A stretch of DNA of 36,965 nucleotides, taken from an uncultured beta proteobacterium. GTDB lineage: Bacteria > Pseudomonadota > Gammaproteobacteria > Burkholderiales > SG8-39. Each line of letters starts with the position of its first letter. Positions within the stretch are counted from its first letter, which is position 1. A program made the translations under genes and the position numbers. The stretch is taken from contig CAIOLO010000059.1 in the NCBI GenBank assembly GCA_903859155.1, positions 1-36,965 on the forward strand, in the 5' to 3' direction. This document shows, piece after piece, positions 1 to 10,200 of this stretch. The notes under the pieces are model-generated. The model was not told where the DNA came from. It did not search any database and saw only the letters and a program-made list of their open reading frames with translations.

Positions 1-429
1 ACGCTTGGCAATGAGGAATACGGGGTGGAGATTCTCAAGGTGCAGGAGATTCGCAGCTACGAGACACCGACCACCATCGCCAATGCGCCGGATTTCTTGA
101 AAGGGGTGGTCAATCTGCGCGGGGTGATCGTGCCGATTGTGGACATGCGCATCAAATTCGGGCTGGGCTCGGCCGAATACAACCAGTTCACGGTGGTGAT
201 CATTCTGAATGTGGCGCACCGCGTGGTGGGCATGGTGGTGGACGGGGTGTCGGATGTGCTCACGCTGAGTGCCGAGCAGATCCGTCCGGCGCCGGAGTTC
301 GGCGCCAGCCTGGACACGCAATACATCATCGGACTGGGAACGGTCGATGAACGCATGCTGATCCTGATGGATATCGAAAGACTGATGACCAGCCAGGACA
401 TGTCCTTGACCGATGTTTCGCTTCACTGA
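1..429 (+). CDS. cheW: Chemotaxis adaptor CheW (5' end missing)
   Basis: CheW is the cytoplasmic SH3-like scaffold that couples methyl-accepting receptors to the kinase CheA. The frame is open from base 1, so the true start lies upstream; 142 residues remain of a protein usually near 160. Typical CheW stretches are visible: [11 protein letters not shown] near the start, then a segment with NLRG followed by VPIVDMR, then [13 protein letters not shown] and a C-terminal [12 protein letters not shown] at base 25 is internal and not a sensible start. It is followed by a transducer gene, cheR, cheD and cheB on the same strand. A hairpin about 55 bases downstream may separate its transcript from the transducer gene. 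Confidence 0.93.
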   Translation, partial: TLGNEEYGVEILKVQEIRSYETPTTIANAPDFLKGVVNLRGVIVPIVDMRIKFGLGSAEYNQFTVVIILNVAHRVVGMVVDGVSDVLTLSAEQIRPAPEFGASLDTQYIIGLGTVDERMLILMDIERLMTSQDMSLTDVSLH

Positions 430-484
430 GTCGCGTGACCGGGCTATTCCAGGAGGGCGTAAATACGTGAAAAGCCGCGTCGTT

Positions 485-511
485 GCTGCATCTTCGGGTG
501 GTAGATGCGGC
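485..511 (+). terminator. Stem-loop between cheW and the transducer gene
   Basis: GCTGCATCT (485-493) pairs with AGATGCGGC (503-511) through nine base pairs including one G-U, with a nine-base loop. A weak T-rich stretch follows near 522-528. It could end the cheW transcript or structure the leader of the transducer mRNA. No clear U-run follows, so the terminator call is weak. Confidence 0.3.
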
Positions 512-581
512 ACAAAGCAAGGTTATTTTCCATAAAACGTGGAAGGCGTTTTCAGCCAAAACACTTCATGAAGCGAGAAAC

Positions 582-2432
582 ATGACACAGATATTGCAGA
601 CCGCGGGCAGCGGCACAGCTACGCGCCGGGTCGAGGATCCCGCCATCACGATGCCGCGCTCGGGCTTTGGCGCGCTGCCGCTTTGGGGGCGCTTGCAGAT
701 TTCGATTTCGCTGATCCTTGTCGTGGTGTGGTCGCTGATGATTTTGCTGACCTACACGGCGCGGCGCGACGGTTCGATCACCCAGGCGCAGAACTTCGCC
801 GAAAGCGTCAACCAGATGACCGTGGCCACCATCACCGCGATGATGCTCACCGGGGTGTCGAAGGAGCGCGGCGTATTCCTGGACCAGATACGCAACTCGA
901 ACGACGTCAGCGACATCCGCGTGTTTCGCTACGGTTCCTTGATTTCCGAGTACGGCGCGGGCGAGGCGAACAGTGCGCCCAACGCAGAAGAAAAAGCAGT
1001 GCTGGAAAAAGGCCAGCCGCTGTTCAAAGTCACCCCGGACCAGAGCGGTCTGGTTGCCATTTTTCCGATGCTCAATTCGAAAAGTTACCTGGGCAAGGAC
1101 TGCACCGGCTGCCATCAGGGCAAGGAAGGCGAAGTGATCGGCGGGGTCAGCATGCGCGTCGATCTGAAAAAGACCCAGGCGGAATTAAGCAGCTTCACCT
1201 GGCAGATCGCCTTGCTGGCCCTGATTCTCAGCCTGCCGCTGCTGGGTGCGATATTCCTGCTGATCCGGCGCAATGTCTCCAAACCGCTGGGCGGTGAACC
1301 GGCGGCGGCCACGCAGATGGCCAACCGCATTGCCGCCGGCGACCTGTCGATGAAAATCGAGGTGAAAGCCGGCGACACCCACAGCCTGATGGCCTCGATG
1401 TCGCGGATGCAGCACGACCTGCGTGAGCGTCTGGAGGCCGATGCGAAGGTTGCGGCGGAGAACCTGCGGGTGAAGAACGCGCTGGACCGGGTGACTTCGT
1501 GCGTGATGATCGCCGATGTGAGCGGCAAGATCGTGTACATGAACGAAGCGGTGAACCAGATGTTTCGCGCCGGCGAAGCCGACATCAGGAAGCAACTGCC
1601 GAACTTCAGCGCCGCGACGGTGATCGGCTCCAACGTGGATGCGTTCCACAAGAACCCGGCCATGCAAAAGGGCATGCTCTCGGGGCTGGCGCAACCGCAC
1701 AAGGCTTCGATCAAGGTGGGCGTGCGCAGCTACAACCTCTCCGCGGTGCCGGTGATCGACGAAAAAGGGGTGCGCCTCGGGACGGCGGTGGAATGGCTGG
1801 ACCGCACCGCGGAGGTGGCGGCCGAAGCCGAGGTCAATGCCCTGGTGCAGGCGGCCAACGACGGTGATTTCAGCAAGCGCATCGCGGCCCAAGGCAAGGA
1901 GGGGTTCCAGACCAACATTCTCGCCCTGAACGCGGCAGTCGAGGCGGCGCGCGCCGGCGAACAGGGCCGGGGCTTTGCCGTGGTGGCCACCGAGGTGCGC
2001 ATGCTGGCGCAGAAAAGCGCGGCGGCGGCCAAGGAGATCAAGCAGTTGATCGGGGACTCGGTCGAGAATGTCAGCGTCGGCACCCGCCTGGTGGACGAGG
2101 CCGGGCGCACCATGCAGGAGATCGTCAGTTCGGTGAAGCGGGTGACCGACATCATGTCCGGGATCACGACCGCGTCCCAGGAACAAAGCGCCGGACTGGA
2201 GCAGGTGAACGAGGCCATCCATCAAATGGACGAGGTGACGCAGCAGAACGCGGCGTTGGTGGAGCAGGCGGCGGCGGCGGCCGAGAGCCTGGAGGAGCAG
2301 GCGGGCAATCTGGCGCAGGCGGTGGCGATTTTCAGGATGGCCAAGCACGTTTCGAATGGGGGCATCGCGCCAGCGGGCACGGCAGGACCGGAACGAAAAC
2401 CCCATGCCAATTTGCAGCGTTTAGCCGGCTAA
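582..2432 (+). CDS. Methyl-accepting chemotaxis protein with haem-c motif and shortened signalling domain
   Basis: Membrane receptor of 616 residues from ATG 582; a TTG 99 bases upstream in frame is less likely. Order seen: membrane segment 38-58, periplasmic sensor of about 150 residues, membrane segment about 207-229, HAMP, a PAS-like region, and the conserved hairpin tip at about 443-475 ([20 protein letters not shown]) with the C-terminal helix. The periplasmic domain carries Cys174-x2-Cys177-His178, the covalent haem-c motif found in some redox or gas-sensing transducers. In usual relatives the text around KEGF is followed by a second HAMP and the whole N-terminal methylation helix; here residue 442 (F) runs straight into QTNILALN, so that part is missing in frame. 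No C-terminal CheR-tethering pentapeptide is seen. It may be a degraded receptor or one with unusual signalling. Confidence 0.88.
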   Translation: MTQILQTAGSGTATRRVEDPAITMPRSGFGALPLWGRLQISISLILVVVWSLMILLTYTARRDGSITQAQNFAESVNQMTVATITAMMLTGVSKERGVFLDQIRNSNDVSDIRVFRYGSLISEYGAGEANSAPNAEEKAVLEKGQPLFKVTPDQSGLVAIFPMLNSKSYLGKDCTGCHQGKEGEVIGGVSMRVDLKKTQAELSSFTWQIALLALILSLPLLGAIFLLIRRNVSKPLGGEPAAATQMANRIAAGDLSMKIEVKAGDTHSLMASMSRMQHDLRERLEADAKVAAENLRVKNALDRVTSCVMIADVSGKIVYMNEAVNQMFRAGEADIRKQLPNFSAATVIGSNVDAFHKNPAMQKGMLSGLAQPHKASIKVGVRSYNLSAVPVIDEKGVRLGTAVEWLDRTAEVAAEAEVNALVQAANDGDFSKRIAAQGKEGFQTNILALNAAVEAARAGEQGRGFAVVATEVRMLAQKSAAAAKEIKQLIGDSVENVSVGTRLVDEAGRTMQEIVSSVKRVTDIMSGITTASQEQSAGLEQVNEAIHQMDEVTQQNAALVEQAAAAAESLEEQAGNLAQAVAIFRMAKHVSNGGIAPAGTAGPERKPHANLQRLAG

Positions 2433-2445
2433 CTCGGGAAAAATA

Positions 2446-3315
2446 ATGCAAGCCAATGACGAGGCGATGCTCTCCAAAGACGAGCGGCGCGAGTTCGATT
2501 TCAGCGACAGGAATTTCGAGCAGGTGCGCAAGCTCATCTACGATCACGCCGGCATCGCGCTCAGCCCGAGCAAGCGCGAGATGGTGTACAGCCGGCTGGG
2601 CCGGCGCCTGCGCGTGCTCGGGCTGCCCAGCTTCGATGCCTACCTGGAGATCCTCGAGTCCGAGAACGATGCCGAGTGGGAGTCCTTCACCAATTCACTG
2701 ACCACCAACCTCACCTCGTTTTTCCGCGAAGAGCACCATTTTCCGATTCTTGCGGATTTGATGCGTCAACACAAGGGCGAGCGCATCGTGCTCTGGTGCT
2801 GCGCCGCCTCCACCGGCGAGGAGCCGTACTCGATGGCCATCACCGCGGCGGAAACCTTCGGCACGCTCAACCCGCCGGTGAAGATCCTCGCCACCGATCT
2901 GGACACCAATGTCCTGGCCAAGGCTGAGGAAGGGGTCTATGCCATGGAGCGGCTGGCCAAGATGTCGGATGAACGCATGCGGCGCTATTTCCAGCGCGGC
3001 ACGGGAAGGCAGGCGGGCCATGCCCGGGTGCGCGATGAACTGCGCAATATGGTCACCTACCGGCAGCTCAATTTGCTGGACGACCACTGGCCGATGCGCG
3101 GGCCGTTGCACGCCATCATGTGCCGCAATGTGATGATTTATTTCGACAAGCCGACGCAGCTGGCGATACTGAAGAAATTTGCGCCGCTGCTGCGCCCGGA
3201 CGGCCTCATGTTTGCCGGCCATTCCGAGAGTTTTCACCATGCGGCAAACCTGTTCACCCTGCGTGGCAAGACGGTGTACCAGCTTGCCAATGCGGTTCGA
3301 CAAGCTCACCGCTGA
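2446..3315 (+). CDS. cheR: Chemotaxis protein methyltransferase CheR
   Basis: Uses S-adenosylmethionine to methylate glutamates on chemoreceptors. The 289-residue length fits the family. The N-terminal helical domain (about 15-85, with NFEQVRKLIYDHAGI and a basic RLGRRLRVLG) is followed by the SAM-binding fold with the glycine motif in CCAASTGEEPYSMAI, then the acidic ATDLDTNVL strand, and a late MCRNVMIYFDKP strand typical of CheR. ATG 2446 starts 13 bases after the transducer stop with a modest purine-rich site upstream. The end overlaps the likely cheD start, suggesting translational coupling. Its substrate glutamates may be partly absent from the neighbouring receptor because of the deletion there. 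Confidence 0.95.
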   Translation: MQANDEAMLSKDERREFDFSDRNFEQVRKLIYDHAGIALSPSKREMVYSRLGRRLRVLGLPSFDAYLEILESENDAEWESFTNSLTTNLTSFFREEHHFPILADLMRQHKGERIVLWCCAASTGEEPYSMAITAAETFGTLNPPVKILATDLDTNVLAKAEEGVYAMERLAKMSDERMRRYFQRGTGRQAGHARVRDELRNMVTYRQLNLLDDHWPMRGPLHAIMCRNVMIYFDKPTQLAILKKFAPLLRPDGLMFAGHSESFHHAANLFTLRGKTVYQLANAVRQAHR

Positions 3316-3919
3316 GCGGGAATCCGCCGTGCTTGCACCCAACGTTTATTTCGACAACCAGCTGGACATCGAGGCGGTCAAGCTTCTGCCCGGCGAGTAT
3401 TACGTCACCACGCGCGACATGGTGCTGGTGACGGTGCTCGGTTCCTGTGTCACCGCCTGCATCCGCGACAAGCTCTCGGGGATCGGCGGGATGAACCATT
3501 TCATGCTGCCCGATGCCAACCCGGACAAGGACAACCCGGTGAGTACCTCGGCGCGTTACGGCACCTTCGCCATGGAGATTCTGATCAACAACCTGCTCTC
3601 GCTGGGGGCGCACCGCACGCTCCTGGAGGCCAAGGTGTTCGGCGGCGGCAATGTGCTGCCGAACATGACCACGACGAAAATCGGCGAGCGCAACGCGCAG
3701 TTCGCGCTGCGTTTTCTCGCCATGGAAAAGATCCCGGTCGCGGCCCGGGACCTGGTGGATATCTATCCGCGCAAGGTTTACTTTTTCCCCAAAACAGGCA
3801 AGGTTCTGGTGAAAAAATTGCGCAACATTCATAACGAAACCATCTATGCGCGTGAAAAGGAATACAGCGCGCGCATCATCAAAGAGGAGGTTGCCGGCGA
3901 GGTCGAGCTGTTTGGTTGA
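3290..3919 (+). CDS. cheD: Chemoreceptor glutamine deamidase CheD
   Basis: CheD deamidates specific receptor glutamines to glutamates, creating methylation sites, and in some species interacts with CheC. The catalytic Cys53 lies in VLGSCVTACIRD with Thr48 just upstream, and His70 in GGMNHFMLP, matching the Cys-His-Thr arrangement of the family. A later GGGNVLPNM stretch is also typical. I chose ATG 3290, which overlaps cheR by 26 bases and gives 209 residues; GTG 3329 is an alternative giving 196. An open frame extends further upstream inside cheR but has no CheD-like content. Sits between cheR and cheB in the usual betaproteobacterial order, with one signalling gene inserted before cheB. Confidence 0.93.
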   Translation: MRFDKLTAERESAVLAPNVYFDNQLDIEAVKLLPGEYYVTTRDMVLVTVLGSCVTACIRDKLSGIGGMNHFMLPDANPDKDNPVSTSARYGTFAMEILINNLLSLGAHRTLLEAKVFGGGNVLPNMTTTKIGERNAQFALRFLAMEKIPVAARDLVDIYPRKVYFFPKTGKVLVKKLRNIHNETIYAREKEYSARIIKEEVAGEVELFG

Positions 3920-3946
3920 ACGGCGAAACCGTCACCTGCCGCGGTC

Positions 3947-5995
3947 ATGATAGTCATGCGCCCCTTGAGCATTCGCGCCCGGCTGATCCTGCTGGTGCTG
4001 GCAGTGCTGCTGCCTGCGACGGGGCTGGCTGCATGGTCTGTGTTCGCCGATTCGCACAATGCGCGCGACGCGGCCCTGGTCGGCCTTGCCGCTTTCCTGG
4101 TGGGGCTGGCGCTGGCCTACCGGATCGCCTCATCCATCGTCAAGCCAATTCGCGCTCTGGCCCGCATTTCGACGAAAGTCGCCAATGGCGACCTGGGCGC
4201 GCGCGCGCGCATCGCCGGTCCGACTGAGTTGGAACTGGTCGCTCTTCAGTTCAATCACATGCTCGAGGTGCGTGAGCAGGCCCAGGAGGCGCTGCGGGCG
4301 AGCGAGGAGCGCCTGCGCGGCATTGTCCACATGGCATCCGAGGCCATCGTGGTGGTGGATGAGGAGCTTCATGTGGTTTTGTTCAATCCCAAGGCGGAGG
4401 AGATTTTCGGCTGCACCGCGGTCGACGTACTGGGCCAGGGCATCGAACGCTTTGTGCCCGCCCCTCTGCTCGGACTGCTGCGCCAGCATCTGCCCGAATT
4501 CGCCTCCGGCACAGCGAGTGCAATCCGGATGGGTGATCACGATGAAATGCGTGTGTTGCGCGCCACCGGTGAGGAATTTCCGCTGGAGATGTCCCTCACC
4601 CGCATCACTCTCGGGGGCAAGCCCTTGTACTCGGCGGTCATGAACGATGTCAGCGCGCGCCGGCGCACCGAGGCGCGCCTGGACAAGCTCGCCAACTATG
4701 ACACGGTGACCTCCCTGCCCAACCGCGCCATGTTCCGCCAGCGCCTGCAGCGCGCGCTGGTGCATGCGCAGCGCTTCAACGAGGATCTGGCGGTGCTGTT
4801 CATCGACCTGGATCGTTTCAAGAACATCAACGACGCGGTGGGCCATGACGCCGGCGACCGGGTGCTGCAGGCCATGGCGGAGCGGATCAAGGGCAAATTG
4901 CGTGAAGTGGACACGCTCGCCTGCCTGGGTGGCGACGAGTTCGCATTGCTGCTGGAAAAACTGGGTGATGCGCGCATGGTGGGCAATGTGGCGCGCAAGC
5001 TTCTCACCGCGATAGCCGAGCCGCTGATGCTGCAGGGCCAGGAATACCACCTGACCGCCAGCATCGGCATCAGCACCTTTCCGGCCGACGGCAGCGAGGC
5101 ATCGATGCTGTTTGCCGGCGCGGACATTGCCATGCGGCGGGCCAAGGACAAGGGCATGAACAATGCGCAGTTTTATTCGACTGCGATGAATACGCATTCG
5201 CTGGCGCGCCTGTCGCTCGAAACCGGACTGCGGCACGCGCTTGAACGGGAAGAGTTTCTGCTGCATTTTCAGCCCAAGGTGGACATTGCCAGCGGACGCA
5301 TCTCGGGCATGGAAGCGCTGGTTCGCTGGATGCGGCCCGGGTCGGGCATGGTGTCGCCGGGCGAATTCATTCCGCTGGCAGAGGAGACCGGGCTGATTGT
5401 GCCGATCGGCGCGTGGGTGTTGAAGACCGCCTGCGAGCGCAACCGGGCCTGGCAGCGCCAGGGCATGGTGCCGTTGCGCGTCGCGGTCAATCTTTCGGCG
5501 CGGCAGTTCGGGCTGGCCAATCTGGTGAGCGACGTCGCGCGCGTGCTCGATGCCAGCGGCCTCGCGCCGAAATGGCTGGAGCTGGAAATTACCGAGAGCA
5601 TGGTCATGGACAATCCGGAGCAGGCCATCAAGACGCTGCGCCAGCTCAAATCCATGGGGATCGCGCTGGCCATAGACGATTTCGGCACCGGCTATTCGTC
5701 GCTGGGTTATCTCAAGCGTTTTCCCATCGATTTCATAAAAATCGACCGGGCGTTCATCAAGGACATTCCGGCCAGCAGCGATGACGCGACAATTACCCGC
5801 ACCATCATCGACATGACCCATAACCTGCGTCTCAGGGTGGTCGCCGAAGGCGTCGAAACCCAGGAGCAGCTCGATTTCCTGCGCGAGCATGGCTGCGATG
5901 AAATGCAGGGTTTCTTCTTCAGCCGTCCTCTGGCGGAGGACGCATTCGTGAAACTTGTCCATAACCGTGAAAACCAGGCCCTGAATGCGGCTTGA
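3947..5995 (+). CDS. Membrane GGDEF-EAL protein with HAMP and PAS domains
   Basis: Predicted cyclic-di-GMP enzyme of 682 residues. Two hydrophobic segments near the N-terminus (about 10-34 and 44-64) are separated by only about ten residues, so almost no periplasmic sensor exists. HAMP (about 65-118) and PAS (about 125-240) follow. The cyclase domain has an intact GGDEF at 328-332 and an RxxD inhibitory site five residues before it. The phosphodiesterase domain has EAL at 456-458, DDFGTGYSS and VVAEGVE, so both halves look catalytically competent. ATG 3947 or the in-frame ATG 3956 could start it; ribosome sites are weak. Placed between cheD and cheB, it probably links cyclic-di-GMP to the chemotaxis locus. 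The near-absent sensor loop is unusual for this layout. Confidence 0.92.
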   Translation: MIVMRPLSIRARLILLVLAVLLPATGLAAWSVFADSHNARDAALVGLAAFLVGLALAYRIASSIVKPIRALARISTKVANGDLGARARIAGPTELELVALQFNHMLEVREQAQEALRASEERLRGIVHMASEAIVVVDEELHVVLFNPKAEEIFGCTAVDVLGQGIERFVPAPLLGLLRQHLPEFASGTASAIRMGDHDEMRVLRATGEEFPLEMSLTRITLGGKPLYSAVMNDVSARRRTEARLDKLANYDTVTSLPNRAMFRQRLQRALVHAQRFNEDLAVLFIDLDRFKNINDAVGHDAGDRVLQAMAERIKGKLREVDTLACLGGDEFALLLEKLGDARMVGNVARKLLTAIAEPLMLQGQEYHLTASIGISTFPADGSEASMLFAGADIAMRRAKDKGMNNAQFYSTAMNTHSLARLSLETGLRHALEREEFLLHFQPKVDIASGRISGMEALVRWMRPGSGMVSPGEFIPLAEETGLIVPIGAWVLKTACERNRAWQRQGMVPLRVAVNLSARQFGLANLVSDVARVLDASGLAPKWLELEITESMVMDNPEQAIKTLRQLKSMGIALAIDDFGTGYSSLGYLKRFPIDFIKIDRAFIKDIPASSDDATITRTIIDMTHNLRLRVVAEGVETQEQLDFLREHGCDEMQGFFFSRPLAEDAFVKLVHNRENQALNAA

Positions 5996-6026
5996 CTTGA
6001 AACCTTATCCTGCAACAGGAACCGTA

Positions 6027-7097
6027 ATGAAAAAAATAACCGTCATCGTGGTCGACGATTCCGCGCTTATCCGCAAGTTGCTGACCGAAATCATCAACAG
6101 CGAGCCTGATATGCAGGTGCTTGGATCGGCGCCCGATCCGCTGGTGGCGCGCGAAATGATCCGCTCGCTCAATCCGGACGTGATCACGCTGGATGTGGAA
6201 ATGCCGAAAATGGACGGCCTGGAATTTCTGGAAAAGCTGATGAGGCTGCGCCCCACCCCGGTGGTGATGGTTTCTTCGCTGACGGAAAAAGGCTCGGATG
6301 CCACCCTGCGGGCGCTGGAACTGGGCGCCGTCGACTATGTCTCGAAGCCGAAGATGGATATCGTTCATGGGATCCAGGAGTACGCCTCCGAAATTGCCGA
6401 CAAAATCCGTACCGCGGCGGCCGCCAGGCCGCGCGCCAGAGCCGCGGCGACTCCGGCGCAAGGCGCACACCTGCCGGCTGCGCTGGGCAATCGCAGCCTT
6501 TCCACGGAAAAGCTGATCATCGTCGGCGCTTCAACCGGCGGCACCGAAGCCATCAAGGAGTTCCTCCTGGGCATGCCGCCGGACTGTCCCGGCATTCTCA
6601 TCACACAGCACATGCCGGAGGCTTTCACCAAGTCGTTCGCAGCGCGCCTGGACAGCCTGTGCCGCATCAGCGTGAAGGAGGCCGAACACGGGGAGCGGGT
6701 GCTGCCCGGCCATGCCTATGTCGCGCCGGGCAACTGGCACCTGCTGCTGCGGCGCAGCGGCGCCAATTACATGACGCAACTGAGCGACGGGGAACTGGTC
6801 AACCGTCATCGTCCGTCGGTCGATGTGCTGTTTCGCTCCGCCGCCGAGCACGCCGGCAAGAACGTGGTGGGCGTGATCCTCACCGGCATGGGCAAGGATG
6901 GCGCCTTGGGCATGCTGGCGATGAAACAGGCCGGCGCCTACAATTTTGCGCAGGACGAAGCCAGTTGCGTGGTGTTCGGCATGCCCAAAGAGGCGATTGC
7001 CGCGGGCGGGACCGACGAGGTCCTGCCGCTGCAGGAGATCGCCCCGGCGGTGATGCGCTGCCTGCACTCTCAGGGCATGCGCGCCATAAGGGTGTGA
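6027..7097 (+). CDS. cheB: Protein-glutamate methylesterase/deamidase CheB
   Basis: Response regulator that demethylates chemoreceptors after phosphorylation by CheA. It has 356 residues from ATG 6027, with AGGAA upstream. The receiver domain (about 1-125) has the acidic pair in [10 protein letters not shown] and phosphoacceptor Asp56 in [11 protein letters not shown] linker rich in Ala and Arg follows, then the esterase domain with Ser169 in [10 protein letters not shown], His195 in ITQHMPEAF and Asp291 in LTGMGKDGA, the full catalytic triad. These positions are close to those of the enterobacterial enzyme. The gene closes the che block; the next gene begins about 200 bases later. Confidence 0.96.
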   Translation: MKKITVIVVDDSALIRKLLTEIINSEPDMQVLGSAPDPLVAREMIRSLNPDVITLDVEMPKMDGLEFLEKLMRLRPTPVVMVSSLTEKGSDATLRALELGAVDYVSKPKMDIVHGIQEYASEIADKIRTAAAARPRARAAATPAQGAHLPAALGNRSLSTEKLIIVGASTGGTEAIKEFLLGMPPDCPGILITQHMPEAFTKSFAARLDSLCRISVKEAEHGERVLPGHAYVAPGNWHLLLRRSGANYMTQLSDGELVNRHRPSVDVLFRSAAEHAGKNVVGVILTGMGKDGALGMLAMKQAGAYNFAQDEASCVVFGMPKEAIAAGGTDEVLPLQEIAPAVMRCLHSQGMRAIRV

Positions 7098-7279
7098 TGC
7101 CGAAGCACGGCTGATACGCGAAATCCCGCCTCCATGTCCGGACATCTGCGCATCTCGATTGCGCGGCGGGCAGGTGGCGAAGCAAAAAGGTTTTGGGCTT
7201 TCCGCCGCGATTGGATACAGCAATTGCCTGAAAGACCATCCAGAGTCCGGAAGAACCTGAGGTCCCCGCGGATACCGTT

Positions 7280-7297
7280 ATGAAATCGCTGGCGTGA
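7280..7297 (+). other. Possible five-codon leader reading frame overlapping the kinase start
   Basis: ATG 7280 followed by four sense codons and TGA (7295-7297) overlaps the kinase GTG start (7294-7296) through the bases GTGA. Such an overlap could couple kinase translation to a leader peptide, or could reflect a one-base sequencing error joining ATG 7280 to the kinase frame. No strong ribosome site is seen at the expected spacing for either start. Confidence 0.2.
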
Positions 7298-10200
7298 GTT
7301 GGAACCTGTTTCAGTGGCAGTCGCTCAGGACGCGGGTGACGGTGCTGTCCTTTGCGATACTGGTGGTCGGCATCTGGGCCCTGGCGTTCTACGCAAGCCG
7401 GACTTTGCACGCAGACATGGAACGCCTCCTGGGCGAACAACAGAAATCCACGGTTTCAATCCTGGCAACGGAGATCGATCAGGAACTGGTCGACCGTTTG
7501 CGGGGACTGGAAACCCAGGCCAAAGACATAACCCCGGCTCTCATGGGCAAGCGCGCGGCCTTGCAACAATTCCTTGAAAAGAGTTCGCTGCTTCAGCGCT
7601 TTTTTAACGGGGGCATCTCCGTTATCCGGTATGACGGCATTGCAATCGCCGAAGTGCCGCTCTCGGCAAACCGGATCGGCAGCAGTTACATCGAAAGGGA
7701 TTTTGTCCTCGCCACGCTCAAGGAGGGCAAATCAACTGTCGGCCGGCCGGTGATGGGCAAGAAACTGCAGGCGCCGATATTCACATTGACGGTTCCGATT
7801 CGCGACGCTCAAGGTCAGGTTATCGGTGCGCTGGCGGGGGTGATCAATCTGGGAATGCCTAATTTTCTGGACAAGATTACCGGAAACACCTACGGCAATA
7901 CCGGTGGTTACCTGCTGGAGGAACCCAAGGGCAGATTGATAATCACCGGCACCGACAAGCGCAGCATCATGCAAGCGCTCCCGCCGGCCGGTGTTGACCG
8001 GCTGATCGATCATTTTGTCGACGGCCACGACGAGACCGGTATCAGCGTCAATCCGCTCGGCGTGGAGGTGCTGGCCTCTGCCAGTCGCATTCCCGCGACC
8101 GGTTGGTTTCTGGTCGCCTGGCTGCCTACGCTCGAAGCGTTTGCACCCATCCATGCGATGCAGCAACGCCTGCTCATGGCAACGGTAATCTTGAGTTTTC
8201 TCGCCGGAGTGCTGACATGGTGGGTGTTGGCGCGCCAGTTGGCACCGCTGCTGGCCACGGCGAAGGCTCTGTCCGTTCTGCCGGGCACCAACGAAAGGCC
8301 GAAGCCCCTGCCAATCGCAAGGCAGGATGAAATCGGCAATTTGATTGCTGGATTCAACCGCCTTCTGGAGACCCTGGCGCGACGCGAACAAACGCTGCGC
8401 AACAGCGAGGCGACGCAAAGGGCCACGCTGGAGGCCATCCCCGATCTGCTGCTGGAACTTGGGCTGGACGGCAGCTATCAGGCCTGCCATTCCTCCGGAC
8501 AATCCCTGCGTGTCGCCCCCTGGGAGGCATTGCGCGGCAAGCGGGTCGCGGAGGTATTGCCGGCCGATGCGGCGGCAGTCATCACGGCAGCCCTGCAGGA
8601 GGCGCACCAAAGCGGCCAGTCGCGCGGTCGGCAATTTTCCCTGTCGCTGCCGCAAGGCAGGCGCTGGCTTGAGCTTGCGGTTGTCCGCAAAGCATCGCCG
8701 CCGCATGAGGCGCCCGCTTTCATCGCCATCTCCCGCGACATTACCGAGCGCCGTAACGCGGACGCCAGGCTTGCGCACCTGGGCGCGATTGTCGAGAGTT
8801 CTCAGGACGCCATCATCAGCCGCGGCATGGATCTCGCGGAGGTGATCACCTGGAATGCCGCGGCGACGCGCATGTTCGGCTACACGGCAATGGAGGTTGT
8901 CGGCAAGGACATCAGTTTCTTCATTCCCGGGGAAAAATTGCCGGAGGTCGAGCGCAATCGCACGCAACTGGCCGCTGGTCATCTGGTGGCATCCTACGAC
9001 TCGGTGCGCCTTGCCCGCGACGGGCGCAGAGTCGATGTGTCGATCACGCAATCGAAGATTGTCGACGCGGATGGAGCGACTATCGGTGTGTCGCTCATTC
9101 TTCGCGACATCACGCAGCGCAAACGCACCGAGGATATCCTGCGCCAAAGCGAGGAGTTGCACCGTTCCATCGTGCAGACTGCCATGGACGGGTTCTGGCT
9201 GGTGGATGCGCAAGGGGACCTGCTGGAGGTCAATGACACCTACTGCCAGATGAGCGGTTACAGCATGCAGGAACTGCTCACCATGCGCGTCGCGGACCTG
9301 GATGCCGTTCATTCCGGCGAGGAAATCGCCGCCCGCCTGCGCAATATCATGGAGCAGGGGGAGTCCCGGTTCGAGACCAGCCAACGCCGCAAGGACGGCA
9401 GCATTTACGCGGTTGAAGTCAGCGTCAAATACCTGTCGGACAAAGGCGGACACATCGTGTCGTTCATACGGGACATTACCGCGCGCACTTCGCTGGAGGC
9501 GCAATTGCGCCAAGCGCAGAAGATGCAGGCCATCGGCACCCTTGCCGGGGGCATCGCGCACGATTTCAACAACATCATTGCCACCATCCTGGGCAATACC
9601 GAACTGGCGCGTCAGGATGCCAGAGCCAACCCCCTTGCGCTGGAGAGCCTGGAGGAGATTCGCAAGGCCGGCGCGCGAGCGCGCGATCTGGTGCGGCAGA
9701 TTCTGGCCTACAGCCGCCGCGAACCGATCGAGCGCAAGCCCATCCAGCTGGCGCCGATTGTGGAGGAGTCGGCGCGCCTGCTGCGCGCTGCGCTGCCGGC
9801 ACGCGTGCTCCTGCAGGTACAGTGCGATGCCGGGGTGCCGCCGGTACTTGCCGATGCCACGCAGATTGGACAGGTCCTGATCAACCTGGCAACCAATGCC
9901 GCGCAGGCAATGGGCGGCAATCCCGGGTGCATCACGATAAGCCTCGATACGGCGATGCTCGATGCGACACTGGCAGGCATTCACCACGAACTGCGGGGAC
10001 TGCAGCTGGCGCACTCTGGCCGTACGCCGCGGCTCACAGTGAGCGACGACGGGCCGGGCATGGATGCGGCCACGCTCGAGCGGATTTTCGAGCCGTTTTT
10101 CACCAGCAAGGCCGTGGATGAAGGTACTGGCCTGGGCTTGTCTGTGGTGCACGGCATCGTGCAGGCGCATGATGGGGCGATTGTGGTGGCGAGCGCACCC

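Noticed and set aside
4130-5962. Long open frame antisense to the GGDEF-EAL gene
   Set aside because: The sense strand encodes complete, motif-bearing domains across the same stretch; the antisense product is His/Arg/Gln-rich with no domain pattern.
1-7097. A complete chemotaxis operon
   Set aside because: cheA, cheY, cheZ and flagellar or motor genes are not in the window; only part of the locus is visible.
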